Shown: positions 23,370 through 35,078 of the stretch, one piece after another | Layout of the letters: every line of letters starts with the position of its first letter | Numbering within the stretch: the stretch's first letter is position 1 | Assembly: GCA_036365145.1 (NCBI GenBank) | Contig: JAEOAD010000018.1 | Location: forward strand, 11,948,501-12,012,500 | Length of the DNA stretch: 64,000 bases | Reading direction: 5' to 3' | Source of the DNA: Orientallactaga sibirica | Lineage: Eukaryota; Chordata; Mammalia; Rodentia; Dipodidae | Notes under the pieces: model-generated | The model's database searches: none | The model's input: the letters and a program-made list of their open reading frames with translations, nothing else | What the model was told of the DNA's origin: nothing | Translations under genes and position numbers: made by a program

Positions 23370-23545
23370 GCCAGGTGTGGTGGGACATCTTTAATCCCAG
23401 CACTTGGAAGGGCAGAGATAGGAGGATCACTGTGAGTTCAAGGCCAGCCTGGGATTACAGAGTGAGCTCCAAGTCAGCCCAGGCTAGAGTGAAACCCTAC
23501 CAAAAAAATAAATAAATCAAATAAAAAAACAAACAAACAAACAAA
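23370..23545 (+). mobile_element. B1 SINE
   Basis: 'gccaggtgtggtgggacatc', 'tttaatcccagcacttggaa', 'tgtgagttcaaggccagcct', 'cagcccaggctagagtgaaa', then an A-rich tail with (AAAC)n. Near full length. Confidence 0.95.
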
Positions 23546-24064
23546 ATAACTGTGCAGTTAGAAAACAAAATCTGCAAAAGCACTCTTACATAGTATGGTC
23601 TGCCTTAGCTCAATGAACCTGGACAGTACTTGACTGGGCCCCACTTCAACTGAGCAGTGTTTAGCTCAACAAGGGCTGTGGAAATGGGAATCCAGCTGTG
23701 GACTCAGCAAGCAAATGACTAGGTCAAACAAGCCAATCTCCATGACTTGAGGTCTAGTGCATCTGCCTCAAAAAGAAGCAAAGAGAGACCTGAAAAGTAA
23801 AAAGAGCACTGGTTATAAATTGTGTAGTACTAGGGCAGTCAGGGTTGATCTTATGCATAACTAACTCATCCAGTCAACACTGCCTGGTGGTTTGGTTGGC
23901 ATGTTGAACTACTACCTTCTGATAAGACACTTGATGCCATCTCAGCCACTGTGTACAAACCTCCTAGCTAACAGTCAAGAAGTATCCTCATTCAATGTTG
24001 CCTAATTACCATGTTTACTTTTCACACCATCAACTTATATTGGCTTTGAAAAAATATTGTTACT

Positions 24065-24267
24065 GAGCTGGAGAAATTGCTTAATAGTTAAGGTGCTTGC
24101 CTGCAAAGCCTAAGGACCCAGATCCCAGATCCAGACGCACAGAGGTGAGGCAAGCACAAGGTTGCACAAGGTGGTGCAAGCATCTGGAGTTCTGTTGCAG
24201 TGGCCAAGGCCCTAGCACACCAATTCTCAATCCCTCTTTCTGTTGCTTTTCTAAATTAAAAAAAAAA
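24065..24267 (+). mobile_element. DIP SINE (B2 superfamily)
   Basis: Head 'gagctggagaaattgcttaa', 'cttgcctgcaaagcctaagg', a partly scrambled middle (gcacaaggtggtgcaag) and an A9 tail. A short tgttact duplication flanks it (about 24058 and 24268). Confidence 0.85.
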
Positions 24268-24349
24268 TGTTACTAGTGGTAACTAATATAATAAAATCTC
24301 AACATTTGTGAGACACAAAGCTGCAGGAGGAAGACAATACAAATTCTTA

Positions 24350-24550
24350 GAAGCAGCACAGCCTCTGGAAAAGAGAACAGGATTTGGATTCAGGAGAAGA
24401 AATAAAATGAGGTTTCATATTTGGCTTGGTCTTCATTTTCTCATAAGATAAAGGAGAATAATAATGCTTCCCTTTTAGAGTTGCTGTTGGATTAAATGAG
24501 AGGCTTTACGTAATAGTCTAACCTAGTTTGTGGCACATGGTGTGTCCTCC
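24350..24550 (+). mobile_element. MIR
   Basis: 'aacaggatttggattcagga', then 'cttcattttctcataagata', aaggagaataataatgc and 'gttgctgttggattaaatga' follow the MIR sense strand closely (tttcctcatctgtaaaa... gataataatagtacc... gttgtgaggattaaatga). Confidence 0.75.
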
Positions 24551-24848
24551 TTCAAAGGCAACTGTGGCAATAATAGTGATGGCTGATCAAAATGACTAAA
24601 TCATATGTTGGAGCAAAGTGTTTGACAAACTCATACAATGAGGAGATTCACTCAACAACTATGTGTTTAATCTCATTGATTAAATAAATGAGCAAATGAG
24701 GTAATGGATGAATATGATTATAGAAAAATATTGACATTTCTAATCACTAAACATTTTAGAACTTTAATTCTGGTTCCCTGAAAGAGTACCTGGCCTCAGA
24801 GCTCAGTGCTCTGAATGAAATGAAACTTCTTTATAAAATATTTCCTAG

Positions 24849-25175
24849 GGGCTGAGGAGATGGCTCAGTGAGTAAAGTGCTTGCTACTCACGTTTAATGA
24901 CCTAATTTTGAATCCTAAGTACCCATGTCACATGCTGGCAATGGTAGTTTGTACCCGTAATCCCAGAGCTAGGGAGGCAGACAGAGAAATCCTGGAGCTC
25001 ACTGGCCAGCCAGTCTGCCCTAGCTGAAGTGGTTAACTGTAGGTTCATCAAAATATTTTCTCAAAGACTAAGGTAGAGAGCAACTTTGACCTCTGGCATC
25101 TACATGCATGTGCACACACTCTTGTCCCCACATAGACATAAACAAGCATCCACACACTCACACACACCAAACACA
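24849..25175 (+). mobile_element. B4/RSINE1-like composite SINE
   Basis: Head 'ggggctgaggagatggctca', B1-like middle 'gtacccgtaatcccagagct', 'cctggagctcactggccagc', 3' part 'actttgacctctggcatcta' and a CA-rich tail with cacacactcacacacacc. About 320 bp, close to full length. Confidence 0.8.
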
Positions 25176-28000
25176 TATACCCATGCAAAAAGCACTTCCA
25201 GTGAACCTCATTGTACTGCTGATCACACTTCCTAGCGCTTCACCTTATCCTACAAGGAAGAACCTTATCTCCATCCGATCCTCCCCTGTCCAACCCCCTT
25301 CCTGCCCTCTCCCATCATTGTTCCTCCTTCTCCTCCCTCTGGCCATTGCACACATCTGGAGAACCATCTCCTGATCATCCTAAATCACCAAAGATGAGAA
25401 AAATCTGGTTCCCACGTTCTAAAGGTTTGGGTTGTGAAATGAAGCACTGGAACTTGGGTAGGAAAGATTGAGGATAGTCTTGTAGCCTCAAAGATAGAAG
25501 TGCTCATGCATATAGGAGAGCCCCTGAAGACAGATACTTAGTCACTTGGGTTCTTCTTGGATTTTGTGTCACATTTCCCTCTTCCGTGCTTTCCAGGGTC
25601 CCCTGACACATGGGACATGAGGATATGGTGTTCATAGGAGTAAGGATCTATGAGAAGATGATTGCAAGCTGACCTGCCGGTGACTTCTCCACTCCTTCCC
25701 TTCTCAGATTTTCTTGTCATTCCTTATCAAAAAGAACAATTGTCCATAGAGCTGTGGCCCTAGGCAGGTTCAGGTACTACACTGCTGTCTCAGAGCAGAA
25801 TCCCCTTCCCTACTCCCTGCTCCCATCCACTCACCTACCTGCTCCTCATACTCTAATCCCTCTTTCTGTTCTGATTCTAACCTCATCTCTGGGTAGGAAA
25901 GGTCTTCTCTGCCCACCTGCTCCCTCTGCTTCCTTTGGCCCTTAGAGGGAGAATGTCTGTTAAATCATGCACATTTTTGAACTCTGAAAATTACTTCTCT
26001 ACAGCTTGTGAGATGGTGCAGAGGTATTGTCAAAATCAGAAGCCAAAACTTTGCCTTTAGGACTCTTGACAGCCATTCCTACAATCCACAAAATTAATTT
26101 CAGATTTTCTGGACAAAGTCCACATTCAATTGTGCCAATTGTAAAGAAATTCTTTTGATTTTCACATTGCCTATGCAGACTTTTAAGGTTAGCAGAGGTG
26201 TCCACGGAGGGAAGTGAAAATCTGGTTCATATGTATTAAGTACAAGGAAATAGAGAACATTTGGCAAATTAATGAACAAATGTTAGCAGTGTTAAGTGTA
26301 GAATGAATGAATATATGAGTGGGTAAAATAACATTTGCAATCCCATATTGAATAAATTCTCATCATAGATTGTTTACTTATACTTTATGCAAATCCTCCC
26401 AATTTAGCTTGGCTGATATTTCTAGTAGTTTCAGATCTTTTGATAAGGGGGACTAGTTTCAAGTTCTGGACCCAATTTTTCTATAATTTTGGAAAATACC
26501 TATCATTCTGAAATATCTGTCTGAAATCCTTTGTGATAGAAGTATAAAACAAGTGGAGTGTGGGGGTGGGGGCTTCTAATATTTTCAAATGGAGCTTTCA
26601 AGTGGGCTTCTCTTTAATTAAGACAATCTGACGCATCCCCAGATTATCTTCTTTCAGAATCTTGATCCCTGTGTTAGCTTCTTTTCCTTTTGATGATTTA
26701 ACTGTTTTATTCTTGTTGTAGAGAATATTTGGGGGCAAGGAAAGTAGACACAAAGCAGAGAACATGGGTAAGTCCCTACAGCTTTAAAACATCTATAAGA
26801 AAGTGGATTGAATTTTATATTTTAATTCGAATTTTTATACTTATAAAAATTATAGTCACAATGCATGTGTTTGTTTGCTGGATTTAATGAGGAAAGTTTC
26901 TTGAATGTGAAAAAATATCATGCAATAAGAAATCCAATTTAAACCTGGCAATGGAGATGGGAGTTGCCAGAGATTTCATTGTGAGACCAGAATAAATATT
27001 TTTTAGTTTTGTTTGAATAGTAAGAAACAATAACACATTTGAAGAAATCAGCTGCTTTTGGTTCTCTATCAATGGTTCCCTCCTTTCTCTGTTTTGGCTA
27101 ACACCCAGCTGTTTAAATGCTGCTTTCATCTTATGGCATTTAGATATATTTCTGACTTTACATGACACTTGTGAGTGCTACAGGTTTAGAGATATCTGGT
27201 GCAGTGTGCTCTCTGGTAGCAGTTGCTTAGCTACAATTGCAAATCTTTTGTTCTTTGTGCATGGCTCAATCCCACCAGGCCTCCAATAGTGTGAGCTGTT
27301 CTTTTGATTGTCCCTCCATATCCTCAGCCCTTCCCGCTGCTAAACCCAGCACGCCAGGTACTAACTCCAGAACTTTTTTGCATCCGGTTGATTTTTGTCT
27401 CATGCAAATGTGACACTTGTCTAATATAACTCATGGACTTCTGGAACATGCTCACTCCAGTTTCACTCTCCTATTGGAGAACTGTCTCCTTGCATGGCAT
27501 TTTATTCATGAATATGAATATATATTTTTCTTCTATATGAAGTGGCACAATTATTCTGTCATGATGCCTTACTTTCTGGCACACGTAGATTTTCATTCAC
27601 AGTTTGACAGACATTTCAGCCCTAATGATTACTTTGTATATCTTCTTACTATAACCCATGTATTTTGTTTAGAATTTAAAAAGGCTTATCTGCCCTACCA
27701 CAAATATAACTTTCAGTAATGAGGGCAAAATGTATAGTAGAATCTAGAAATCAATGGCTAGGAAAGATTGCCAGTCAGTAATACTACCTGGGGATATAAA
27801 TCAAGCCTGAACTTTCTCAAGTAATCAAGAACATCACTTGGTAATTGAGAGCACTTATAATTAAGTCTGCCAAAATCTGCTTTACTCCTAATTCAGATAT
27901 TTGTACACAGAATTATAGGGCTTTGTCATCTCTTGGGAGAGTGAGTTTGCCTGTTATTCTAAGACAGATCATCCCTTTTGGAAAACCAAGTTTTTTTCAT
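25176..28000. other. unique non-coding sequence
   Basis: About 2.8 kb without a recognised transposon. Composition varies from pyrimidine-rich (25250-25350, 25800-25940) to AT-rich (26220-27200). Open frames here are short and without recognisable features. Confidence 0.4.
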
Positions 28001-28002
28001 GT

Positions 28003-28316
28003 CTATGTGTGTGGTGTGTGTATATGTAGACAATATGTATGTATCTGAGGCTAGAGATAAATGTTGGGGTGTTTTTCTCTATTGCTTCTCCACCTTATTT
28101 TTATGATACAGGGTCTCTCACTGACCCCAGAACTCACTGATTCAGCTAGACCAGCCAACCAGTATGTCTTGGGGATGCTCCTGTCTCTAGTTCTCAAGTG
28201 ATGGTTTTACAAGTACACACTATCCAGCTCAGCTCGTGCATGGGGGCTGGGCATCCAAATTCAGGTCCTTATACTGGCACAGCAAGCACTTTACCCACAC
28301 CATCTCTCCATCCCAG
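28003..28316 (-). mobile_element. B4/RSINE1-like composite SINE, reverse
   Basis: TG-rich tail (tgtgtgtggtgtgtgtatat), 'cagggtctctcactgacccc', 'gactcactgattcagctaga'-type text, 'gatgctcctgtctctagttc', and 'acaccatctctccatccca' at the head end. Confidence 0.75.
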
Positions 28317-28533
28317 ATAACTACATTTTTGAGCGCTCTTCCACTTAAAACATCACAGTCTTTTAACATATTACTGCCATCTTTCCCAAACAAGTTCCAG
28401 CTTATTTATTTACCAGATCAATTCAATGTCAGGTAAACGTTAGATATTGTGGATTAAGAGGACACCTCCCAAAGGTCCCAGCTGAGCAGTATGTAAATGT
28501 ACAAGGAACTATGACAACTATGACAGACTTATG

Positions 28534-28699
28534 ATTTTTTTTTTTTTTTTTTTTTGTTTTTGGAGGTAGGGTCTCGCTCTAGCTCAGGCTGACCTGAAAT
28601 TCACTATGCAGTCTCAGGGTCGCCTTGAACTCTCGGCGATCCTCCTATCTCTGCCTCCTGAGTGCTGGGATTAAAGGCGTGTGCCACCACACCCAGCTA
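28534..28699 (-). mobile_element. B1 SINE, reverse
   Basis: T22 run, then 'ggtagggtctcgctctagct', 'tgacctgaaattcactatgc', 'gatcctcctatctctgcctc' and 'gtgccaccacacccagcta'. Well preserved, with CpGs still present (tctcggcgatcc), so fairly young. Confidence 0.95.
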
Positions 28700-29136
28700 A
28701 TTAGCAGGTTCTTAAAGGTAAGTTCTAGTGCAGACATTTCCCAAATATCTTTTTGGCTTCTGATGGGATGTTCTACTTGTCCTTCCTCATTGTCCTCATT
28801 TACCTCTAATTCTGTCTACCCAAATTCTACCCATTGTCTCTTCCGTGTCTCCAACCCTTCTGGAAGCGATGACCTGCCTTCATTGGCTTCACAAGGCACT
28901 TGTATGTGTGGGATGACACTTATTAGGATGTCATGTATTATCATACAGTTTTGTATATATGTTCATACATATGAAGGTCTTCAATGCATGTGATCCTTCC
29001 CCCTTGATAATGGTAAGGACTTATTACTATGATGGGATGTTATTCTCTGATCATGCTGTCTTGTATAGAAGACAGGTCTTATAGATGTAATTGAGGTTGT
29101 TAATCAGATGACAATGAATTCATCAAAGAAAGAAGA

Positions 29137-29304
29137 GGGGTGGAGAGATGGTTTAGAGGTTAAGATGCTCATACATAAGCCAGATGCAAAAGGTGGTATA
29201 TGCATATGACGTTCATTTGCAGTGGCTTGAAGCCCTGGCATGCCCATTCTTTCTCCATCTGCCATTCCCTCTCTTAAATAAATAAGGAAATAAAAATATT
29301 TCTA
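29137..29304 (+). mobile_element. DIP SINE, internally shortened
   Basis: Head 'ggggtggagagatggtttag', then directly 'cataagccagatgcaaaagg', 'tcatttgcagtggcttgaag' and 'cctggcatgcccattctttc'. The B-box region is deleted. The A-rich tail ends in AAAG units. Confidence 0.85.
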
Positions 29305-29955
29305 AAAAGAAAGAAAGGAGATAAAGGAAAGAAAGAATTAATTCTCAAGTTAGTCTGATATAGATAGATGAGTATTTTAATTTTAGAGACTTGAAGAGTG
29401 GGAGGTGATTCTCCTGCTGGCCTTGAAAGAGAAAGATGCCATGTTGTGAAGAAGATGCAAGTCAAGGAATAACAGGAAGCTTCCAGATCTAAAAACACCC
29501 CCAGTTAAACAGCCAGCAAGAAAAAAAGGGACTTCCCTCCTTACCATTGCCAAAAGCTAAGTCCTGTCACAATTCTGAGCCTCAACTAATGAAGTTGTTA
29601 CAACCAATGCCTCAAGTTCAGCTTGTGAGGCCCTGAACAAAGCACTGAGCTGATCTGCTCTGGATTCCTACCACAATGCATGTGTGTTGTTCTGAGCTAC
29701 TATGTGTGTGGTAGTTTGATGTGCTGCAATTTAAAATGGAAACAGTCATCAAATCAGTTGTCTCTAATGTTCTGCATATCATTGAACACATACAGTAGGT
29801 GATGGCACTTGATGCAATATTTTGAACATGATTCAAAATGCAAAGTGCAATAATACATACTCCACATGAGCCATGTTTTCTTCTATATTATTTCTAGTGG
29901 AAAGGGGAACTGAATTTTTAGCTAGTGACTAATGACTAGCAACTTATGGTTTGTA
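29305..29955. other. unique non-coding sequence
   Basis: Starts with an AAAG-rich continuation of the SINE tail. No recognised repeat or gene beyond it. Confidence 0.4.
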
Positions 29956-29964
29956 AAATATGGA

Positions 29965-30065
29965 GATGTGAATTCCACTTCTGGAATTAACTAGCTAAGT
30001 TACCTTGAACAAGTCAGAACAAGGTGTACTTCTTGGACTTTTCACTATGGATAATCATCACAAGC
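29965..30065 (+). mobile_element. MIR-like fragment
   Basis: 'ttaactagctaagttacctt' followed by gaacaagtcagaacaagg and 'ctatggataatcatcac' parallels MIR (ttactagctgtgtgaccttgggcaag... ggggataat). Confidence 0.5.
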
Positions 30066-31325
30066 TATTATTTGTTGATAAATTTACATGTATTTGAAAA
30101 TGTAAGTATATCAGTAGATATTTACATTTATACAAATGAAAATAGTGAGGCTCTAAAATAAACACTATTACATCCAAGGTCATTGTGGCACTGTGGGACT
30201 TTAGCATGATGAAACCCACTTTGTTTGACTTATAGCCTGAGCTGTTTGCCTTTTAAAATAAAGGCGTAATGTGCAGTGCTCTCTTAAAGGACATTATGGA
30301 AACACAATGTGAGATTTCCATAGCTCAAGGCATGGAAAGAACCCTCCTTGCCCCACTCTTCAGAAGTGAGCCACCCTGTCAATGCAAATGTCTCCAAGCT
30401 GAGACAATGGCAGGGACCCTGAGCCCTGGCAGGGCAACTGTACAGGTTTAAAAACTCCCTTCCTTAAAACAGTGAAAAGGAAGTCAAGCGTGAACTTTCT
30501 GAGCTTCAAAGATAGTCTCAGAGCCCATTGGGAATAAGCATAAATCTTCAAATTTATCTAAAGTTGAGCAAATTCGCAGTGACAAATGTAACAGCTCCTC
30601 TAAATTGAAGTTCATCTCTTGGCAGTTTGGGAGGCTTGGAGAAAATGCCAGCAACAAGGAATTGGAAGGAAATAAATCTTTAGATTCTCTGAAAACACGG
30701 AGAATTATTGTGGAAGACATATGGAGGATCCCATACTGCATCAAAAAAGAAAGTTTATAAATGTCAGCTCTGTAGCAGCAATGTCAGAGGGATTTCAGCA
30801 ATCCACACTTAGCTGTGAAGAGAAAAGGAAGCTTGAGGTACTCATTTGCAATGAGGAACTAATTATTCTTACCCTATGCTGTTTCTGGGAGGAGTGAATG
30901 AGAGGGAGTTATTTTCAGAATTAGAGTGAAAGATTTTCTTTTTCAATCCAAACAGGTAACAGTAGAAGATTCTCTACTGTTTACAGGAGTGGCTAAGTAG
31001 TGAGATGGTAGAAGAATTAAGCCCTACATCTCCTAGTGCCTCAATTTCTTTACCTTCAATGCAAGGAATGGACATGACACCTACTTGGGGCAGGTTGTAA
31101 GGAAGGAATAAAATATTGCCATCGAGTTTCACTCGGAAAATAGTAACCACAGGTGTCTTCTGTGTCACATGGTACCAGGCCCAGGAGCTACAGAAAGGAA
31201 TAAGATATTGTCTTTGGCCTCCATGAGTAGTCTTCCCTCAATTAAATGACCCTGATTTATTAAAGGCTGTTATCAATTGTAAAACATCATCACAATAACT
31301 GTTATTTTAACTCATTAATCAACTC
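30066..31325. other. unique non-coding sequence
   Basis: About 1.26 kb with no recognised transposon and no supported exon. Confidence 0.4.
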
Positions 31326-31341
31326 AGAAATTTACTGTTGA

Positions 31342-31554
31342 GGGTCTGGAGAGATGGCTTAGTGGTTAAGGCATTTGCTGGCAAAACCAAAGGATCCAGG
31401 TTCAATTTCCCAGTACCCACATAAAGCCAGATGCACAAGGTGACTCATGCATCTGGAGTTCATTTGCAGTGAACTGGAGACCCTGGCATGCCCATATCCA
31501 CCCTCCACCATCTTTCTTTCTCTCTCTCTCAAATAAAGAAATAATTTTTTAAAA
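31342..31554 (+). mobile_element. DIP SINE (B2 superfamily)
   Basis: Head 'gggtctggagagatggctta', full middle, CT tract and aaataaagaaataa tail. It has a 16-bp target-site duplication with one mismatch (agaaatttactgttga at 31326-31341; agaaatttattgttga at 31555-31570). Confidence 0.95.
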
Positions 31555-31599
31555 AGAAATTTATTGTTGAATACATTTGAAAACCCCCAAGAAACAACT

Positions 31600-31785
31600 A
31601 ATCAGCACTGGAGATGTAACTGGTAGATTGCTTGCCTAACATAAATAAAGACCTGGGTGCAGTCTCCAGCAATGTCTATAGTCCCAGCACTGTGAAGGTG
31701 GATGCAAGAGGATTAGAAGTTCAAGATCATGCTTACCTATACAGCAAGTTCTACACTGGGATACATGAAAGCCCTTCTTGGAAAA
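31600..31785 (+). mobile_element. B4 (ID + B1) composite SINE
   Basis: ID-type head (actggagatgtaactggtag, attgcttgcctaacataaat, acctgggtgcagtctccagc) fused to a B1-like body (tatagtcccagcactgtgaa, gttcaagatcatgcttacct). This is the ID-B1 arrangement of the B4 family. It ends in a short (AT)n run at 31787-31802. Confidence 0.75.
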
Positions 31786-31802
31786 ATTATATATATATAT
31801 AT

Positions 31803-32828
31803 GGGTTGCATGTGTGTTTCACTAAGTATCTGATTCTATCACTCACTCTTCTATGCAAATTATAATATCATTGCTAGAATTACTTATCTTAGACTGAAAA
31901 ATGGAATCCATACCTGTGTCTTCTGTTATACAAAACCAGTTAATATTCAAGATTCAAATGGAAAGAAGTATAAATGAAATGAAATTGCAAAACCAAAGAC
32001 AAGAGAAAGAGCCATGGTGTGGTATAAAATTCCTTATTTCTCTGGGAATGGGTCATCTTCCTTGTCCCTCCTGAAGGCTCTAAATAGATATTGTGCCAAT
32101 TAAACAACACAGTTGTTGTCGGCAAAACCCATAGCTAAGAATTGGAAAGGGAAGAACACTATGGAACCACCAACTGTTACAAGTCACATAAACCAGATTT
32201 TGAAAAAAATATTCGAAGATTTCCAAAGCAAGGCCTGCTTTCAGGAGTCTAGTAGGCCACTTTCTTAAATAAGTCATGGTGCTGGTCTGACATTAGTTGA
32301 ATAAGGTGCAAAATAGCTGCTGCCTTGCTGTGAACCTGAATAATAACACTCATCATTACTAATTTTCAGCCTATCTTTTAAAAAAATAATAAACTCTAAG
32401 TACTAATCATTTATAGGAAATACATTCTGATATACTGTCTAGAAGTATGGAAAAGTATTAAGGATGTAATTAGAAGTTTATTTACAAAATCAGTCAAATA
32501 CTGTTTATCATTTCTCTTATAGTCCTATTGAAAGGGAGAAATAAGCACAAGAATGTTAACATTGTTGATGTAGGCATTGAAAAAGTTGATTATTAAATTT
32601 TTTCAAGGTTGAACTTTCCTAAATGCCATAAGTGAAAACAAAGTAAGTGTAGTTGGCTGTACCAAATGCTAGAACTACTTCACATACACAAAATATTTTC
32701 ACAGAGAGAATTTTATACAGACAAAAGCATCTTGTAGGTAGGCAAGTTCAGGTTTTAGAATATGTTCCAAGATTTTATTAATTCTGAAAGCAAATGCATG
32801 CATAGCTGTACTTCATCAGAAAGCATTT
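31803..32828. other. unique non-coding sequence
   Basis: No recognised repeat. AT-rich throughout with no CpG clusters or supported exons. Confidence 0.4.
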
Positions 32829-32845
32829 CAGGAGGTTGATTTTTT

Positions 32846-32984
32846 CCCCAGAAGTTGGGTCATGCTTTTGCCCAGACTGACCTGGACTTCACTATATAAT
32901 CTCAGTCTGGCCTCGAACTCATGGAGAACCTCCTACCTCTGCCTCCTGAGTGCTGGGATTAAAGGCGTGTGCAGCACACCCAGC
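32846..32984 (-). mobile_element. B1 SINE, reverse, with perfect target duplication
   Basis: 'tcatgcttttgcccagactg', 'acctggacttcactatataa', 'tctgcctcctgagtgctggg' and 'gcagcacacccagc'. A 16-bp perfect duplication caggaggttgattttt flanks it (32829-32844; 32985-33000). The poly-A tail itself is almost absent. Confidence 0.95.
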
Positions 32985-33419
32985 CAGGAGGTTGATTTTT
33001 ATAAAGAACATGAAAGTGGAACAGAGATAATATTCAGGTCTATGAGGAAGTTAGTCCCAAAAATTCTGGGTGGACTGTGTGGGTATATGATTAGATTTTG
33101 AAAACACTTGGTTTTGTTTTTCATTGTTCTAAGTGTAATAGACCCATCCTGACATAGTATATGATGTAGTTTTCAAACCAAACATTCAAATTATTATTGG
33201 AAGGTAGGAAGGAGTAAATCATAGGAATTTTTAGAAAGGTAAAAGTCAATGTAATGTGATGATTTCATGCTCTAGGTAACCCAGAGAACAGACCGCCTGT
33301 AGAATTGTTAGAATTGTTCTGTTTTTCCTAAAAATGAGTGTTTTATTAGAGTATTCACAGGTGACCTTACTTTTTCCTTCAGATCTTCTAAATGATGATT
33401 GTATAAGTGTCAACCATTG

Positions 33420-33550
33420 TCAGGTTCAAGTCCTCCTGATTTGTTGAGAAGCCCACGATACATGCTGTGACGGGGAAGCTCCCACCGAAGAATAACTTGA
33501 TGATAACGCTCAGGAGGAAAAACAAAACAAAACAAGACAAAACACAACCT
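33420..33550 (+). pseudogene. possible processed-pseudogene remnant with A-rich tail
   Basis: A patch with four CpGs in about 65 bases (cccacgatac, gtgacgggg, caccgaag, taacgctc) inside CpG-poor DNA. It is followed by an AAAAC-rich tail (aaaaacaaaacaaaacaaga) as in retrotransposed mRNA. One frame is open for only about 25 codons and I cannot identify a parent gene. It could equally be a short unrecognised retroposon or chance. Confidence 0.2.
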
Positions 33551-33686
33551 TCCTAAAAACAAACAAGTTCCACATAACAGTTGTGTGAAGTAAAACCTCC
33601 CAGAATGATTAATAAAAGAAAGATATTTAAAAGCATCACACTCTATAAGCTCATGAATGCAAATACTCTAATAAGACCATCCTGAT

Positions 33687-34007
33687 TAGAACTGGGGAGA
33701 TGGCTCACTGGATAAACTATTAGTTGCACAAGTGTGAATATGTGAATTTGGATCCCTAAAAATGCATGTAAAATCTGGATGGATAATCTAGTGCAAGAGT
33801 CTTTACTCCCTATATGCCTAAGGTGAGAGGAAAGGCAGAGATAGAATTGCCTGGAAACTGAAGGAGCAGCTAGCCTGGTGAACATACAGTGAACAATGAG
33901 AGGCCTTGCCTCAAAACAAGATGACAGGCAAGGACCTATATCTGAAGCTGTTCTTTGACCTCCAAATATGCGCTGTGATTCATGCACAGCTGAATTCTCA
34001 CTCATGA

Positions 34008-34062
<55 letters not shown>
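33687..34062 (+). mobile_element. B4/RSINE1-like composite SINE with (CA)25 tail
   Basis: Head 'actggggagatggctcactg', 'gatccctaaaaatgcatgta', 'ggcagagatagaattgcctg', 'gaggccttgcctcaaaacaa', 'ctttgacctccaaatatgcg', then (AC)n at 34012-34062. Strongly diverged but with collinear landmarks. Confidence 0.75.
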
Positions 34063-34064
<2 letters not shown>

Positions 34065-34513
34065 AATCAAAAGAGATTTTCTCAATTAAACAATAGCCAA
34101 TGAAATTACCTGATTGGATCTTCTACATTCTTAATGAAATCCACCTGAATATCATTTAAGTGCTTGTAGAGGGCCAGTTTAACCTGATTTCAACACATGC
34201 TTTATTTTACCCCATCTGTATCAATAAAGCATATTATCAACTTGAAAATATGACCTGAATGTCAAGATTAATCTGCTCATTTTTGTTGCATTTTGTGCTC
34301 CAAATTGACTCACCTTACTCAACCAAAACACCTCAAACCCATAATATACAATGAAAATACTATATACATCTCAGCTTAATATGATTTATCCAAATGACTA
34401 ACATTTTAAATGATACTACATATATTTTAAAACAACAATCTAAAATAAAGAATAAAGTATACTAGGAGAGGGTTCATGAACAGAGTCAGAGGGCATGTAT
34501 ATGAAAAGACATG

Positions 34514-34650
34514 GCTACTAGATACAGCAGCACATGCCTATCACCTCAGCACTTAGGAGGTGGAGTCATGAAGGTGTGATAATGAATTTGAGGGCAGCCT
34601 GGGCTACACACTGAGACCTTGTCTCAAAATAAAGCAAAGCAAAACAAAGC
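34514..34650 (+). mobile_element. B1 SINE, diverged
   Basis: 'cacatgcctatcacctcagc', 'acttaggaggtggagtcatg', 'agggcagcctgggctacaca', 'gagaccttgtctcaaaataa', then an (AAAGC)-like tail. Confidence 0.8.
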
Positions 34651-34654
34651 TCCA

Positions 34655-35078
34655 CTTTTTTTATTTTAATTTTTATTTATTTTTTATTGACCACTTACAT
34701 AATTGTATACAATATCCCTTGGTAATTCCCTCCCTCCCCCACTTTCCCCTTTGCAGCTCTAATGTTCATCATATCCCCTCCCCCTCTCAATCAGTATCTC
34801 TTTTATTTTGATGTCATGATATTTTCTTCCTGTTATGATGGTCTTGTGTAGGTAGTGTCAGGCACTGTGAGGTCATGGATATCCAGGCCATTTTGTGTCT
34901 GGAGGAGCACGTTGTAAGGAGTGGCGCCCTTCCTTTGGCTCTTACATTCTTTCTGCCACTTCTTTCACAATGGACCCTGAGCCTTGGAAAGTGTGTTAGA
35001 GCTGTTTCAGTGCTGAGCACTCCTCTGTCACTTCTTCTCAGTAGTATTCGTGCATTTTGGTCTCTTTTGTAAAGCTGT
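34655..35078 (-). mobile_element. L1 3' UTR, 5'-truncated, reverse orientation
   Basis: On the minus strand this reads as an L1 3' end: an A-rich tail (34655-34690 as T-rich), then a polypurine G-run (34728-34749 as C-runs), then 3'UTR text (complement of 'catatcccctccccctctca', 'gatggtcttgtgtaggtagt', 'gtcatggatatccaggccat'). The sequence is close to the 3'UTR I associate with jerboa L1s and appears much younger than the other L1 pieces here. No ORF2 sequence is retained. Confidence 0.7.

Noticed and set aside
33384..33450. Possible C/D-box snoRNA
   Set aside because: An atgatga C-like box (33391) and ctga D-like box (33437) with a cttct/agaag stem are present, but C-to-D spacing (about 40) is too short and no C'/D' boxes or clear guide are visible.
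33643..34059. 138-codon minus frame
   Set aside because: It overlaps a composite SINE and its CA tail (Cys/Val run at its start); no protein family.
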